The notes: generated from the letters alone by a model not told the origin. A stretch of DNA of 64,000 nucleotides from Massilia rubra (GCF_011682065.1 NZ_VUYU01000016.1:103876-167875), one strand, 5' to 3'; positions 1 through 10,118 are shown, numbered from the stretch's first letter. Made by a program: numbers and translations.

Positions 1-1066
1 CCTTCATGGCCAGCGACACATTGGTCAACGGCACCATCGACCAGAACCAGTTCAGCTCCACCCCCGGCATCATGGCCACCACGATCGGCACGATCAACAG
101 CATCATCAGCGGCGAAATCATGCCCGACGCTTCCTTGTAGCTCTTGGCGTAAATCGAAATCGACAGCAGGATCGAGGCAAAAATGGCCGCCGTCGGCACC
201 AGCATCAGCGCCACCATCGCCAGGTCGCGCGCCCCGATCGCCCGCACCATCTGCGCCAGGCCGCCTTCGAGCGAGCCGCCGAACACGGCCAGCAGCAGCC
301 CCATGCTGGCCACCATCAGCAGCGCCGACGTCAACCCCACCGTAAACAGCACCAGGAACTTGGCCAGCACCAGCGCCGTGCGCGAAATGGGCGCCAGCAG
401 CAAGGTTTCCAGGGTGCCGCGCTCCTTCTCGCCGGCGCCGAGGTCGATGGCAGGGTACATCGCCGCCATCAGGCACACCATCAGCAGGATGTAGGGCAGA
501 AAACCGCCCACCAGCGCGCCCATCCGCTCGCGCGTGCCGGCGGTCGACAGTTCTTCCAGCTCGATCGGATTGAGCGCAAAGCGCAGCTCGGCCCGGCTCA
601 TGTTCATGGCCGACAAGGCTTGCTCGCGCAGCGCCCCGTTGTGCGCCTCGATCACCGCCGCCACCCGCTTATGGGTCATGTCGAGCGCCACCGCGTTGTT
701 GTAGTGCAAAGTGACGCGGGCCTGGCGGTGCGCTGCCAAGGCGTCCTCGAAACCGGAGGGAATCACGATGGCGAAGGTGATGCGGTCGGTGTCGATGGCG
801 GCCTTGATCGCACCTTCATTGGCCAGCGACACCTCGCGCAAGCCTTTTTCGCGCTTGAAGCGCTCGCTCAGGCCCGGTGCATGCTCTTTGCCGAACACGG
901 CGTAGGTCAGTTCCTTGTGCTGGGCTTTCTTGAAAATGGTCGACGACAGATAGGCCAGGCCGCCGAAAATCATCGGCATCGCGACGATCGGCAGCAGCAG
1001 GGTGAAGATGAAGGTCTTGCGGTCGCGCAGCAGTTCCAGTAATTCCTTGAAATACACGGTCCACAT
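1..1066 (-). CDS. ABC-2 type permease, NatB-like (3' end outside window)
   Basis: Membrane subunit of an ABC exporter. The frame starts at the ATG complementary to 1064-1066 (MWTVYFKELLELLRDRKT) and runs off the left edge, leaving about 355 codons visible. One membrane segment near the N-terminus is followed by a polar extracytoplasmic stretch of roughly 150 residues and then a cluster of hydrophobic segments. The motif GAGEKERGTLETLLLAPI lies before a membrane segment, as is typical of NatB/ABC-2 sodium-efflux-type permeases. It follows its ATPase gene by 3 bp, so the two form one operon. The substrate cannot be read from sequence; Na+ or drug export is only a family-level guess. Confidence 0.85.
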   Translation of the reverse strand, partial: MWTVYFKELLELLRDRKTFIFTLLLPIVAMPMIFGGLAYLSSTIFKKAQHKELTYAVFGKEHAPGLSERFKREKGLREVSLANEGAIKAAIDTDRITFAIVIPSGFEDALAAHRQARVTLHYNNAVALDMTHKRVAAVIEAHNGALREQALSAMNMSRAELRFALNPIELEELSTAGTRERMGALVGGFLPYILLMVCLMAAMYPAIDLGAGEKERGTLETLLLAPISRTALVLAKFLVLFTVGLTSALLMVASMGLLLAVFGGSLEGGLAQMVRAIGARDLAMVALMLVPTAAIFASILLSISIYAKSYKEASGMISPLMMLLIVPIVVAMMPGVELNWFWSMVPLTNVSLAMK

Positions 1067-1069
1067 GGC

Positions 1070-1849
1070 TCAGCCTTCCTGATTGATGATATGCACGAAG
1101 GCATCGTACAAATCGTGGCTGCCGCCCAGCTCGCGCAACTCGGCCACGCTGCCGTTGAAGGCGCTGCGGCCGTGGTTGATGATGCAGACCTTGTCGCACA
1201 GTTTTTCCACCTCGTGCAGGTGATGCGTGGAAAAGATCAGGGGAATGCGCAGCGCCTTGTAGCTGGCGATAAATTCGAGCAGCACGCGCGCCGACATCAC
1301 ATCGAGCCCGGTGGTCGGTTCGTCCAGGATCACCACCTGCGGCTCGTGCACCACCGCGCGGGCGATGGCGCATTTCTGCTTCATGCCGGTCGACAGATCA
1401 TCGGCGCGCTTGTGGGCGTAGGCGTGCATGTCGAGTTGCTCGAACAAAGCGTCGCAGCGTTTCTTGAGACGCTCCGGCGCCATGCCGTGCAGGCGTCCGA
1501 AATACTCGACATTTTCGCGCGCGCTCAAGCGCCCGTACAAACCGGTGCTGCCGGACAGGAAACCGACGCGCTGGCGCGCCCGGATCGGATCGGCCACGAT
1601 GTCGATATCGTCGATGAAGGCGCTGCCGGCGTCCGGGCGCAGGGCGGTCGAGAGGATGCGCAAGGTGGTGGTCTTGCCGGCCCCGTTCGGACCCAGCAGG
1701 CCCAGCACTTCGCCAGGGGCGCAGGAAAAACTGACATCGCGCACCGCATGGAACCAGCCATCGCTCTCGCGCACGTCGCGCTGGCGCGCGCGCCGCTCCT
1801 TGTGTACCGTCGCGGCGAAGCGCTTGGCCAGGTGTTTCACCTCGATCAT
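1070..1849 (-). CDS. ABC transporter ATP-binding protein, NatA-like
   Basis: Cytoplasmic ATPase that drives the adjacent ABC-2 permease. I chose the ATG at 1849 ([11 protein letters not shown]) because the nucleotide-binding fold begins there; an upstream in-frame start would add 23 unlikely residues. Visible motifs in order are Walker [11 protein letters not shown], the Q-loop region, the signature LSTGMKQK, Walker [13 protein letters not shown] and the switch histidine in STHH. The length of 259 residues fits the family. A basic insert of about 20 residues ([15 protein letters not shown]) follows the first strand, a feature of NatA-type ATPases. A second, similar module lies at 3755-5667. 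Confidence 0.9.
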   Translation of the reverse strand: MIEVKHLAKRFAATVHKERRARQRDVRESDGWFHAVRDVSFSCAPGEVLGLLGPNGAGKTTTLRILSTALRPDAGSAFIDDIDIVADPIRARQRVGFLSGSTGLYGRLSARENVEYFGRLHGMAPERLKKRCDALFEQLDMHAYAHKRADDLSTGMKQKCAIARAVVHEPQVVILDEPTTGLDVMSARVLLEFIASYKALRIPLIFSTHHLHEVEKLCDKVCIINHGRSAFNGSVAELRELGGSHDLYDAFVHIINQEG

Positions 1850-1947
1850 CGGGTTCCTTCTCTCAAAGCGTGAGGGTAGCAGCACAAATTCACCGCCGCA
1901 AGCACGGCAGCCCGCCACAGCGGGTCGGAAATGTGGATAATGGGCCC

Positions 1948-2430
1948 ATGGACAGTGCCATCAAAGAAAAAGTTCTTGCCGTCGCGAGCAGCGGGCGCAA
2001 CGCGGCCGAGTGGACCGCGTACTTCCGCGTCACCCTCGGCCTGTACTACCTGGCCGGGCTGATGACGTCCGAAACCATCGATTTCAAGAAAGTCGACAGG
2101 GACTTCAACCAGTTCATTTACCATACCATCGGCAAGGGCCACACGATTACCAGCGTGCTGCAGTTCATGAGCGGGGCGAAAGTGGTGCCGGTGGTGTCCT
2201 CGAGCCGGTTTATCGCCGCGTTCGGCGTGCATTGCCCGGACGTGCCGTCCGACACCATCCCCTTTTTGTTGCAGCTGAACCTGGGCGTGGCGAAAAACAT
2301 TTCCGGGATCGATCCCGGCGGGCCGCTACTCGACTGGATCGAGGCCCAGGCGGCCCCGTTGGCGGGCGAGGGCGGCCCGGCAGCCGGCGACCCGGCGGCC
2401 GGCGCCCCGGTGGGGCCGGACGTCCTATAA
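1948..2430 (+). CDS. conserved hypothetical protein, 160 aa
   Basis: Not recognised. The likely start is the ATG at 1948 ([22 protein letters not shown]), since the sequence upstream in the same frame looks non-coding. The first ~130 residues look like a compact soluble domain with an aromatic-rich core ([15 protein letters not shown]). The last ~35 residues are a low-complexity Ala/Gly/Pro tail. There is no signal peptide or membrane segment. It ends 28 bp before coq7 on the same strand, so the two may be co-transcribed, but nothing in the protein points to ubiquinone synthesis. Confidence 0.65.
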   Translation: MDSAIKEKVLAVASSGRNAAEWTAYFRVTLGLYYLAGLMTSETIDFKKVDRDFNQFIYHTIGKGHTITSVLQFMSGAKVVPVVSSSRFIAAFGVHCPDVPSDTIPFLLQLNLGVAKNISGIDPGGPLLDWIEAQAAPLAGEGGPAAGDPAAGAPVGPDVL

Positions 2431-2458
2431 TGGTGTTTTATCGCCACCGGGGCAGCGC

Positions 2459-3103
2459 ATGTCAGCACAACGATCCATCCATCCACTCGACCAGCTGATC
2501 GTCAGCATGGACAAGGCCCTGCGCGTGATCGCGGGCGTGGCCTCGGCATCGCGACCGACCCCGGCGGCGCACGCGGACGACGGCCATCTCGATGATGCCG
2601 AACAGCGCCGCAGCGCCGGCCTGATGCGGGTCAACCACGTGGGCGAAGTGTGCGCGCAGGCGCTGTACAACTCGCAATCGCGCTTTGCCAAGAGCGAGGA
2701 GATGCGCGCGCAGTTCGCCGAAGCGGGGCGCGAGGAAGAAGATCACCTGGCGTGGACGGCCCAGCGGCTGGCCGAGCTCGGTTCGCGCCCGAGTTTGCTC
2801 AATCCCCTGTGGTATGCGGGCGCGTACGCGCTCGGCACGGTGGCCGCGCAACTGGGAGACGCGCGCAGTCTGGGGTTCGTGGTCGAGACCGAGCGCCAGG
2901 TGGAGGCGCATCTGAACAGTCATCTCGACTTGCTGCCGGCGCAGGACGCCAAGTCGCGCGCGGTCGTGGACCAGATGCGGATCGACGAGATTGCGCACGG
3001 GGCGGCCGCGCAGGCGCTGGGCGCGGTGGCGGTGCCGCCGCCGGTGCGCGGCGTGATGACGGCCATGGCGAAGGTGATGACGACGACGGCGTATTACATT
3101 TAG
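2459..3103 (+). CDS. coq7: demethoxyubiquinone hydroxylase Coq7
   Basis: Di-iron monooxygenase that hydroxylates demethoxyubiquinone in the penultimate step of ubiquinone synthesis, at the inner membrane. Iron-ligand motifs are visible: [15 protein letters not shown] around residues 59-73, the EEEDHLAW box about 30 residues later, a Glu-rich [11 protein letters not shown] helix, and DEIAHG near the C-terminus. Length of 214 residues fits the bacterial family. The ATG at 2459 lies 28 bp after the preceding gene. A long perfect hairpin (3119-3207) follows the stop and may limit read-through toward the convergent OsmC gene. Confidence 0.93.
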   Translation: MSAQRSIHPLDQLIVSMDKALRVIAGVASASRPTPAAHADDGHLDDAEQRRSAGLMRVNHVGEVCAQALYNSQSRFAKSEEMRAQFAEAGREEEDHLAWTAQRLAELGSRPSLLNPLWYAGAYALGTVAAQLGDARSLGFVVETERQVEAHLNSHLDLLPAQDAKSRAVVDQMRIDEIAHGAAAQALGAVAVPPPVRGVMTAMAKVMTTTAYYI

Positions 3104-3118
3104 TGTTCGCTCCACCTG

Positions 3119-3207
3119 CGTCGTCCCCGCGCAGGCGGGGACCCAAGTTTGCTGATCTGCCGGTGGCAACGGAACGAACTTGGGTCCCCGCCTGCGCGGG
3201 GACGACG
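3119..3207. repeat. REP-like palindrome, 31-bp perfect arms
   Basis: Arms 3119-3149 and 3177-3207 are perfect reverse complements, separated by a 27-nt loop. The core is CCCCGCGCAGGCGGGG. Related elements lie at 23396-23423, 46415-46492 and 53176-53229, so this is a dispersed family. It sits between the convergent coq7 and OsmC-family genes and could act as a transcription terminator or mRNA stabiliser. Confidence 0.85.
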
Positions 3208-3266
3208 GCTACACGGCTACACGGCTACACGGCTACACGGCTAAACGGCTAAACGGCTAAACGGCT
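3205..3266. repeat. 8-bp tandem repeat, about 7.75 copies
   Basis: Unit ACGGCTAC occurs four times, then the variant ACGGCTAA three times, then a partial unit. The array begins inside the right arm of the palindrome and ends on the first base of the OsmC-family stop codon. Such short units can change copy number by slippage. Confidence 0.9.
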
Positions 3267-3688
3267 CAGCCTTCCACAATCTCGAACGAATGCGTGATCT
3301 CGGCCATCTTGGCCAGCATGATCGACGCCGAGCAGTATTTGTCGTGCGACAGGCTCACCGCGCGCTCGACCGTCCCCGGCTTCAAATTCTTCCCGGTCAC
3401 GGTGAAGTGAAAATGAATCTTGGTAAACACCTTGGGATCGGTCTCGGCGCGCTCGGCCTTGAGCGTCACGTCGCAGCCGCGCACATCTTCCCGTCCGCGC
3501 TTGAGGATCAACACCACGTCATACGCCGTGCATCCACCGGTTCCCAGCAACACCATTTCCATCGGCCGCGGCGCCAGGTTGTGGCCGCCGCCTTCGGGTG
3601 CCCCATCCATGCTGACCATGTGGCCCGACCCCGTTTGCGCCCGAAAACTCATGCCCGACGGGCCGTTCCAGCTGACTGTGACTTCCAT
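3266..3688 (-). CDS. OsmC family protein (YhfA-like)
   Basis: Small soluble protein of the OsmC/Ohr fold. Many members reduce organic hydroperoxides with two cysteines. The 140-residue length and motifs match: APRPMEMVLLGTGGCTAYDVV around residues 39-59 holds the first conserved Cys, and SLSHDKYCSASIML near residue 118 holds the second. The overall pattern is closer to the YhfA branch, whose function is poorly defined, than to Ohr. ATG at 3688. The gene is convergent with coq7 and its stop codon abuts the 8-bp tandem array. Confidence 0.85.
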   Translation of the reverse strand: MEVTVSWNGPSGMSFRAQTGSGHMVSMDGAPEGGGHNLAPRPMEMVLLGTGGCTAYDVVLILKRGREDVRGCDVTLKAERAETDPKVFTKIHFHFTVTGKNLKPGTVERAVSLSHDKYCSASIMLAKMAEITHSFEIVEG

Positions 3689-3754
3689 TTCATTCTCCGA
3701 TGAGTGCGTTCCCGGCCTATTGTAATGGAGCCGCGCCAGCCTTGCCCGCCAGCC

Positions 3755-4935
3755 CTACACCGACAGCACGTAGCGCTCGCTCTTCATGCGCCAGCTGGCG
3801 AACGCCACCGCGCCCAGCGCCGGCAGCATCGAACTCAAAAAGGTCAGCAAAAACGGCAGCACGCCCAGTTCCTGCCCCTTGGCCAGTTCGCGCAGCAGGG
3901 TCTGGTTCGACAGCATCGGCACCACATACATCCACATCGCCGTTTTCAATTCCAGCATCGATACCGCCAGGCCGGGCAGCATGGGGATCAGGGTCACCAG
4001 GCTGAGGATGCTCTGGGCTTCCTTGAACGAGCGCGCATTCATCGCCAGCGCAATATGCAGGCCGGCGGCCAGCAGGGATAGCGGCAGGGTGGCCACGCAC
4101 ACCCACGCCAGCTGGGCCGAGGTGACGCGCCAGCTCATGCCGATTTCTTCCAGCGGCAGCCAGGACAGCACCGCGTGCGCCAGCGCCAGTTCCAGGGTGA
4201 TGCCGATCACGGCCAGCGAACCGGCCGCCAGCCACTTGCCGGTGATCAGCGACCAGGGACTGGCCGGTTGCGCCATCAGCACTTCCAGCGAGCGCCGCTC
4301 GCGTTCGCCGGCGGTGCTGTCGACCGCCGCCGACAAACCGCAAATGAACGCCGGGAAAAACAGGAAGCCGAGAATCGCGCCGATCAGCCCGGCCGAGCGC
4401 GCCGCCGTGCTGCCGGTGTCGTAGCGCTGCAGGCGAATCGGCGTCATGATGGCGGGCGAGACCCCGTGCGCCAGCAGGCGCGCGCTGCTGATGCTCGAAC
4501 TGTAGTTTTGCAGCACTTCCTCGACATCGCGCTGGCGCTGGCTGTTGTCGCTGGCCGAGTCGTACCACAGCTCGATACCGGCCGGGCGCATGGCCCGGTA
4601 GTGTTCGCCGAACTCGGGATCGAGGCGCAGCAGCGCGACCACCTTGCGCGTGCGCAGCAGCGCGCCGATGGCGTCTTCATCCATCTCCCCGGCCTCTTGC
4701 ACGGTGATATTCTTTTGCTTGAGCTGCGCCATCAGGTTCGGTGCGCGCGCCGCGCCGATCACGGCCAGTTCCATGCCCTCGCGTTCGGACTGGGTGGCGC
4801 GCTTGATCTGCTGGTTCAGCATGTAGCCGAGCATCAGCGGGTACATCAATGTGAACAGGGCCAGCAGGCCGAGCGCGCGCTTGTCGCGCAGCGTTTCCTT
4901 GAATTCCTTGAGAAAAACGATGAGGAAAGCCGGCT

Positions 4936-4939
<4 letters not shown>
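3755..4939 (-). CDS. ABC-2 type permease (NatB-like), second module
   Basis: Membrane subunit of a second ABC exporter. ATG at 4939 (MKPAFLIVFLKEFKETLRD); its first four bases overlap the stop of the upstream ATPase gene (ATGA), a sign of translational coupling. Layout is an N-terminal membrane helix, a large extracytoplasmic domain (about residues 45-190), then five or six hydrophobic segments. DSTAGERERRSLEVLMAQP precedes the membrane core, matching the GEKERGTLE motif of the permease at 1-1066. The shared motif and order suggest the two modules are related by an old duplication. Substrate unknown. Confidence 0.88.
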
Positions 4940-5667
<728 letters not shown>

Positions 5668-5681
5668 CGTGGCCTCGGTGC

Positions 5682-7151
5682 TTAAGGGTGCGGACCGGCG
5701 CTGCCGACCTGGAAATTGGCGGCCGGGATTTCCCGCAGGCAGGCGGCGGCGACCTGCCTGGAGGGGGCGTCGAGAAACTCGCGCAGCAGGCGCGGCGCGC
5801 AGCCGAGCGAGGAGATGCCGTGCCCGGCATTGGCCACCACCAGGTGCTGGGCCTTGGGAATATGGCGTGCGGCGGCCTCGGCGCGGCGCGGCGGCGTGAC
5901 CGGGTCGAGCGCGCCCGACAGCAGCAAGGCCGGCGCCAGGATCGGGGTCGGCGTGCGCCATGGCATGGCCGGCAGCTTGAGCGACTTGCACTGCTCCATC
6001 AACTGGCCGACCCGGCCGCTGCCGAGGAAGGAATTGTTGGCGTCCTCGGCCAGCAATTGCGGGGTCATGCGCGGATAGTCTTCGGCGCAGATCACCGCCA
6101 TGTGCAGTACCAGCGCGGTGCCGCCTTCGCCGGCCAGGTCGGCGCCGACATTGCGGCGCGCCACGAACGGCGCCCAGCGGCCCTGCCAGGCGCTGTGGAT
6201 CAGGAACGGCAGGCGGCGCCCGTCGAGCGCCGAATACAGCACGTTGTGCACGGTGTTCAGGAAGCGCTCCTTGGTCATGCTCATCTGCAAAGGCTCGGCG
6301 GTGCGCGGATTGGGCAGGTTCAGTTGCACCGGCGTGGCGCTGACCCTGGCCAGCAGGCTGTTGAACTCGCTGCGCAGGGCGGGATAGGCCTGGTTGCAGC
6401 CGGGGTCGGCCGCGCACTGGCGGAACAGGGTGTCGAGCGCGGCCTGGCCATCGCGTCCGCCGGCCGGGATGATCTGGTCGGGCGCGGCCACGCCGTCGAG
6501 CACCAGGCTGCGCACGGCGTCGGGAAAGGCGCGCGCATAGGCCTGGGCCAGGCGCGTGCCGTAGGACGCGCCCCAGACGTTGACGGTCCGGTAGCCGAGC
6601 GCCAGGCGCACTTGTTCGATGTCGCGCGCCGCGTTCTCGGTGGTGTAGGCCGCCAGCGGCGCGCGCACGCCGGCCAGGCAGCGGCGTATGGCGGCGTTCT
6701 GCTCGTCGTCGCTGAGATTGTCGGGCAGGTCTTCCTCGTCGCAGTCGAGCTTGCCGGACAGGCCGGTGCCGCGCTGGTCGATGAAGACGATGTCGCGGGT
6801 GGCGCGCGCGCGCCGGAAAATGGAATAGAGCACCGGCAGCACGTCGCTGCCGGCCTGGCCGGGACCGCCCGCCAGCACGAACACGGGGTCGGGCCGCGCC
6901 GATTCGCGGAAGGCCGGGGCCACGGTGATGTGCAGGGGCAGGGAGGCGCCGGTTTTTTGCTGGTAGTCGAGCGGCACGTTCAAGGTGCTGCAACGCAAGC
7001 CTTCCTCGGCGCCGGGCAGGTGGCAGATGCGCGCCGGCGGGGGCGCGTCGGCCAGGCAGGGCGCCGCCAGCGTCGACAGCAGGGACATCAATGAAGCGGC
7101 AAGGCGGTATTTCAATATCACGAGGTCTCCCGACGATAAGCGCTCAGACAT
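5682..7151 (-). CDS. secreted alpha/beta hydrolase, tripeptidyl-aminopeptidase-like (S33)
   Basis: Alpha/beta-hydrolase fold enzyme of the proline-iminopeptidase/TAP type, probably releasing N-terminal residues from peptides in the periplasm. A hydrophobic stretch after the start (LAASLMSLLSTLAAPCLADA) looks like a signal peptide. The oxyanion-hole motif LAGGPGQAG is near residue 95, the nucleophile elbow GASYGT near 195, and the C-terminal TAP-like domain has SGALDPVTPP (acid) and NAGHG (catalytic His). Length is 489 residues from the ATG at 7151; an internal start nearer the signal peptide is possible. Exact substrate unknown. Confidence 0.85.
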   Translation of the reverse strand: MSERLSSGDLVILKYRLAASLMSLLSTLAAPCLADAPPPARICHLPGAEEGLRCSTLNVPLDYQQKTGASLPLHITVAPAFRESARPDPVFVLAGGPGQAGSDVLPVLYSIFRRARATRDIVFIDQRGTGLSGKLDCDEEDLPDNLSDDEQNAAIRRCLAGVRAPLAAYTTENAARDIEQVRLALGYRTVNVWGASYGTRLAQAYARAFPDAVRSLVLDGVAAPDQIIPAGGRDGQAALDTLFRQCAADPGCNQAYPALRSEFNSLLARVSATPVQLNLPNPRTAEPLQMSMTKERFLNTVHNVLYSALDGRRLPFLIHSAWQGRWAPFVARRNVGADLAGEGGTALVLHMAVICAEDYPRMTPQLLAEDANNSFLGSGRVGQLMEQCKSLKLPAMPWRTPTPILAPALLLSGALDPVTPPRRAEAAARHIPKAQHLVVANAGHGISSLGCAPRLLREFLDAPSRQVAAACLREIPAANFQVGSAGPHP

Positions 7152-7311
7152 AGTAGGTTGACATTGTTTCAGTGGTCAAGAAAGTTTTTCCCCGTCAATT
7201 AAATGCGCGACTGTGGTGCAGTCTAGGGCGGGCTGCTCGCAGGCAATTTGCGATTTATCTAGGGATGGCGCCGATGTCATTTCGGCATCACCGGAACGGC
7301 GCTTGAAGGGC

Positions 7312-7341
7312 TTGACCCGGCTGTGGGAAGTGCGCTATAGT
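7312..7341 (+). promoter_or_regulatory. sigma-70-type promoter for rplM-rpsI
   Basis: TTGACC at 7312-7317 and TATAGT at 7336-7341 with an 18-bp spacer lie about 105 bp upstream of rplM. I see no other clear feature in the 7152-7450 gap between the divergent hydrolase and rplM genes. Confidence 0.65.
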
Positions 7342-7450
7342 AGCCGGCTTTCCGTTTGCTCAGGAAAAGACAATAAGGCAGAGTCCGCGGGTAGTACGAG
7401 CGGAACCACCATTTGAGCGATTTAATAAGTTTTATATTTAGGAAGTCAAC

Positions 7451-7885
7451 ATGAAAACTTTTTCCGCTAAGGGACATGAAGTCCAGCGCGATTGGTTCGT
7501 GGTTGACGCGACGGATCTGATCCTCGGACGTGTTGCCAGCGAAGTGGCACTCCGGTTGCGCGGCAAACACAAACCCGAATTCACTCCTCACGTCGACACG
7601 GGCGATTTCATCGTCGTGATCAACGCAGGCAAACTGCGCGTGACCGGTACCAAGGCAACCGAGAAGACGTACTACCGTCACTCGGGCTACCCAGGTGGTA
7701 TCTACGAAACCAACTTCAAGAAAATGCAAGAGCGTTTTCCTGGTCGCGCGCTTGAAAAAGCGGTCAAGGGCATGCTGCCTAAAGGCCCGCTTGGCTACGC
7801 CATGATCAAGAAGCTCAAAGTGTACGCGGAAGGTTCCCACCCGCACGCTGCCCAGCAACCTACAGCACTCGTGCTGTTCAAGTAA
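7451..7885 (+). CDS. rplM: 50S ribosomal protein L13
   Basis: Structural protein of the large ribosomal subunit and an early assembly protein. The sequence [20 protein letters not shown] is the conserved L13 start, and [19 protein letters not shown], the HSGYPGG box and MLPKGPLG further in are diagnostic. 144 residues, near the usual 142. A GGAAG ribosome-binding site precedes the ATG. It forms the classic rplM-rpsI pair with 9 bp to the next gene. Synonymous codon choice is less G+C-rich than in the neighbours, as expected for a highly expressed gene. Confidence 0.98.
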   Translation: MKTFSAKGHEVQRDWFVVDATDLILGRVASEVALRLRGKHKPEFTPHVDTGDFIVVINAGKLRVTGTKATEKTYYRHSGYPGGIYETNFKKMQERFPGRALEKAVKGMLPKGPLGYAMIKKLKVYAEGSHPHAAQQPTALVLFK

Positions 7886-7894
7886 GGAGCTGAC

Positions 7895-8287
7895 ATGATC
7901 GGTAACTACAATTACGGCACCGGCCGTCGCAAGAGTGCAGTCGCTCGCGTCTTCATCAAAGTTGGCACCGGCCAAATCATCGTTAACGGCAAACCAGCCG
8001 CTGACTACTTCTCGCGCGAAACGGGCCTGATGGTCATCCGTCAACCGCTGGAACTGACCGGCAATGTCGAGCGTTTCGACATCAAGGTCAACGTTCACGG
8101 TGGTGGCGAGTCCGGCCAGGCTGGCGCGGTTCGTCACGGCATCACCCGTGCACTGATCGACTACGACGCATCGTTGAAGGGCGACCTGGCACGTGCCGGT
8201 TTCGTTACCCGCGATGCACGTGAAGTCGAGCGTAAAAAAGTTGGTCTGCGCAAAGCACGTCGCGCAAAGCAATTCTCGAAGCGTTAA
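7895..8287 (+). CDS. rpsI: 30S ribosomal protein S9
   Basis: Small-subunit protein whose basic C-terminal tail reaches the P-site tRNA. The start [19 protein letters not shown], the [15 protein letters not shown] segment and the terminal QFSKR tail are all diagnostic; 130 residues is the standard length. Translation starts 9 bp after rplM behind an AAGGAG site. A strong hairpin terminator follows 35 bp after the stop. Confidence 0.98.
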   Translation: MIGNYNYGTGRRKSAVARVFIKVGTGQIIVNGKPAADYFSRETGLMVIRQPLELTGNVERFDIKVNVHGGGESGQAGAVRHGITRALIDYDASLKGDLARAGFVTRDAREVERKKVGLRKARRAKQFSKR

Positions 8288-8322
8288 TTCGCCTCTGGCG
8301 CGCACTTCGGTGCGCCCCCTTC

Positions 8323-8358
8323 AAAAAAGCCGCCGACTGCGAAGTTGGCGGCTTTTTT
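8323..8358 (+). terminator. rho-independent terminator of rplM-rpsI
   Basis: GCCGCC (8329-8334) pairs with GGCGGC (8347-8352), preceded by six A and followed by six T. It could therefore work in both directions. Confidence 0.85.
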
Positions 8359-8373
8359 GTTTCTGCATCCCGA

Positions 8374-8451
8374 CCGGGCTTGTTGCGAAACCGGGGTCAG
8401 ACCCCGGTTTTGCAAGTTTGGGGTCTGACCCCGGTTTCGCAACAAGCCCGG
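8374..8451. repeat. large palindrome with 32-bp perfect arms (GGGGTCAGACCCC family)
   Basis: Arms 8374-8405 and 8420-8451 are exact reverse complements around a 14-nt loop. Each arm itself contains the smaller palindrome CCGGGGTCAGACCCCGG or its counterpart. It is the first element of a repeat field that fills most of the 667-bp gap between rpsI and argC. Confidence 0.9.
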
Positions 8452-8470
8452 TTGCAAGTTGGAAAGACTG

Positions 8471-8517
8471 GGGGTCTGACCTCAATTAAGAAACTTTCTT
8501 AATTGAGGTCAGACCCC
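8471..8517. repeat. near-continuous palindrome, GGGGTC...GACCCC family
   Basis: GGGGTCTGACCTCAATTAAG is followed directly by its reverse complement with only a few central bases. The element at 8801-8851 is nearly the same sequence, so these are copies of one mobile or amplified hairpin unit. Confidence 0.88.
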
Positions 8518-8672
8518 GATTGGCGCGCACTCCAACCGGGGTCAGAGCTTTTACTTGCAACTATTTGCTGCATTTCATGAAAATGCTGACAACTATTGCT
8601 CGGGCGGTCCCCATACGCAGCAATTGCATCAGATTGGCGGCATTTTGAACTGGCCCGTGCCGATTTGTTTCT

Positions 8673-8787
8673 GATGTCGCAATAATCTTCGGCAATCTTG
8701 CTAATTAAAGCTCTGACCCCGGGTTTGCATGATGTCGCAATAATCGTCGGCAATCTTGCTAATTAAAGCTCTGACCCCGGGTTTGCA
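8673..8787. repeat. 58-bp-period direct duplication
   Basis: 8673-8729 is repeated at 8731-8787 with one visible mismatch (CTTCGG against CGTCGG). Each copy contains AATCTTGCTAATTAAAGCTC followed by TGACCCCGGG. This looks like a recent tandem duplication inside the palindrome field. I see no convincing gene from 8288 to 8954. Confidence 0.9.
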
Positions 8788-8800
8788 AGTTTGAAAAAGA

Positions 8801-8851
8801 CCGGGGTCTGACCTCAATTAAGAAAGTTTCTTAATTGAGGTCAGACCCCGG
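8801..8851. repeat. 51-bp perfect palindrome (25-bp arms, 1-nt centre)
   Basis: CCGGGGTCTGACCTCAATTA and the next five bases are followed, after a single G, by their exact complement. It lies about 100 bp upstream of argC and shares sequence with 8471-8517. Confidence 0.92.
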
Positions 8852-8954
8852 TTGGCGCGGGTTTGCGTTTTCCAGCGCTGCGCAGCGTTTTGCAGGCGCT
8901 GTTAGAATCACCATCTTTCGGGCATGGCCCATTATTTACTTTCAAGGAATACAT

Positions 8955-9992
8955 ATGATCAAAGTTGGCATCGTCGGCGGTACGGGTTACACGGGCGTGG
9001 AATTGCTGCGACTGCTGTCGGTCCACCCTGATGTGGAGCTGACCGCGATTACCTCGCGTAAGGAAGATGGCTTGCCCGTCGCCGATATGTTTCCTTCGCT
9101 GCGCGGTAAGGTGGACCTGGCGTTCTCCGCCCCCGACAAGGTCGACCTGAGCAAGTGCGATGTGGTCTTTTTCGCCACTCCGCACGGCGTCGCCATGGCC
9201 CAGGCCCCGGCCCTGCTGGCCGCCGGCGTCAAGGTGATCGACCTGGCCGCCGACTTCCGCCTGAAAAACCAGGAAACCTTTGAGCAGTGGTACAAAATCC
9301 CGCATACCTGCCCGGAATTGCTGGAAGAGGCCGTCTACGGCTTGCCGGAATTGAACCGCGAAGCCGTCAAGAATGCGCGCCTGATCGCCAATCCGGGTTG
9401 TTATCCAACCACGATGCAGCTGGGCTTCGTGCCGCTGCTCAAGGCCAACCTGATCGACGCCAGCGCCCTGATCGCGGATGCCAAGTCGGGCGTGTCCGGC
9501 GCCGGCCGCAAGGCTGAAATCAGCACCCTGTTCTCGGAGTCGAGCGACAATTTCAAGGCCTACGGCGTGTCCGGCCATCGCCACACACCGGAAACCGTGG
9601 CCCAGCTGCAGCGTTTCACCGGCCTGCCGGTCAACCTGATCTTCACGCCGCATCTGGTGCCGATGATCCGCGGCATGCATTCGACCCTGTACGCGCGCCT
9701 GACCACCGATATCAGCAACGAAGCCTTGCAGGAGTTGTTCGAAACGACCTACAAGGACGCGGCCTTTGTCGATGTCATGCCGTTCGGCTCGCACCCGGAA
9801 ACCCGCTCGACGCGCGGTTCGAACACGCTGCGCCTGGCGCTGCATCGTCCGAACAACGGCAATACCGTGGTGATCCTGGTGGTCCAGGATAACCTGGTCA
9901 AGGGCGCCTCCGGCCAGGCGGTCCAGTGCATGAACCTGATGTTCGGCCTGGAAGAAACCCTGGGCTTGCAACAGGTCGCGCTGCTGCCGTAA
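8955..9992 (+). CDS. argC: N-acetyl-gamma-glutamyl-phosphate reductase
   Basis: NADPH-dependent reductase of the third arginine-synthesis step. Starts at the ATG at 8955 ([20 protein letters not shown]), where the Rossmann nucleotide-binding motif begins. The 40 upstream codons in frame fall in repeat DNA and are rejected. The catalytic Cys lies in [13 protein letters not shown] near residue 150, and the substrate-binding [10 protein letters not shown] and HRHTPE motifs follow. 345 residues fit the longer ArgC class. It stands alone here, with a hairpin after the stop. Confidence 0.96.
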   Translation: MIKVGIVGGTGYTGVELLRLLSVHPDVELTAITSRKEDGLPVADMFPSLRGKVDLAFSAPDKVDLSKCDVVFFATPHGVAMAQAPALLAAGVKVIDLAADFRLKNQETFEQWYKIPHTCPELLEEAVYGLPELNREAVKNARLIANPGCYPTTMQLGFVPLLKANLIDASALIADAKSGVSGAGRKAEISTLFSESSDNFKAYGVSGHRHTPETVAQLQRFTGLPVNLIFTPHLVPMIRGMHSTLYARLTTDISNEALQELFETTYKDAAFVDVMPFGSHPETRSTRGSNTLRLALHRPNNGNTVVILVVQDNLVKGASGQAVQCMNLMFGLEETLGLQQVALLP

Positions 9993-10003
9993 GGCAGTAC
10001 AAG

Positions 10004-10029
10004 AGCGGGAAGCCCAGCCGCTTCCCGCT
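10004..10029 (+). terminator. hairpin after argC
   Basis: AGCGGGAAG (10004-10012) pairs with CTTCCCGCT (10021-10029) around an 8-nt loop. No clean U-run follows, so termination strength is uncertain. Confidence 0.5.
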
Positions 10030-10118
10030 GCCTGCAATATTAAATTTTAATTAAGCTTTCCATTTGGCTAAGTAGTCTTTATGATGGGTCGTATTTACCC
10101 CACCATAAAAAGACTCTC

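Noticed and set aside
7213..7416. 67-codon ORF before rplM
   Set aside because: It covers the rplM promoter region and has no coding character or ribosome-binding site.
8193..8753. Two ORFs (98 and 84 codons) in the rpsI-argC gap
   Set aside because: They lie in palindromic repeat DNA, contain repeat-derived peptides such as GSDPGF, and lack ribosome-binding sites.
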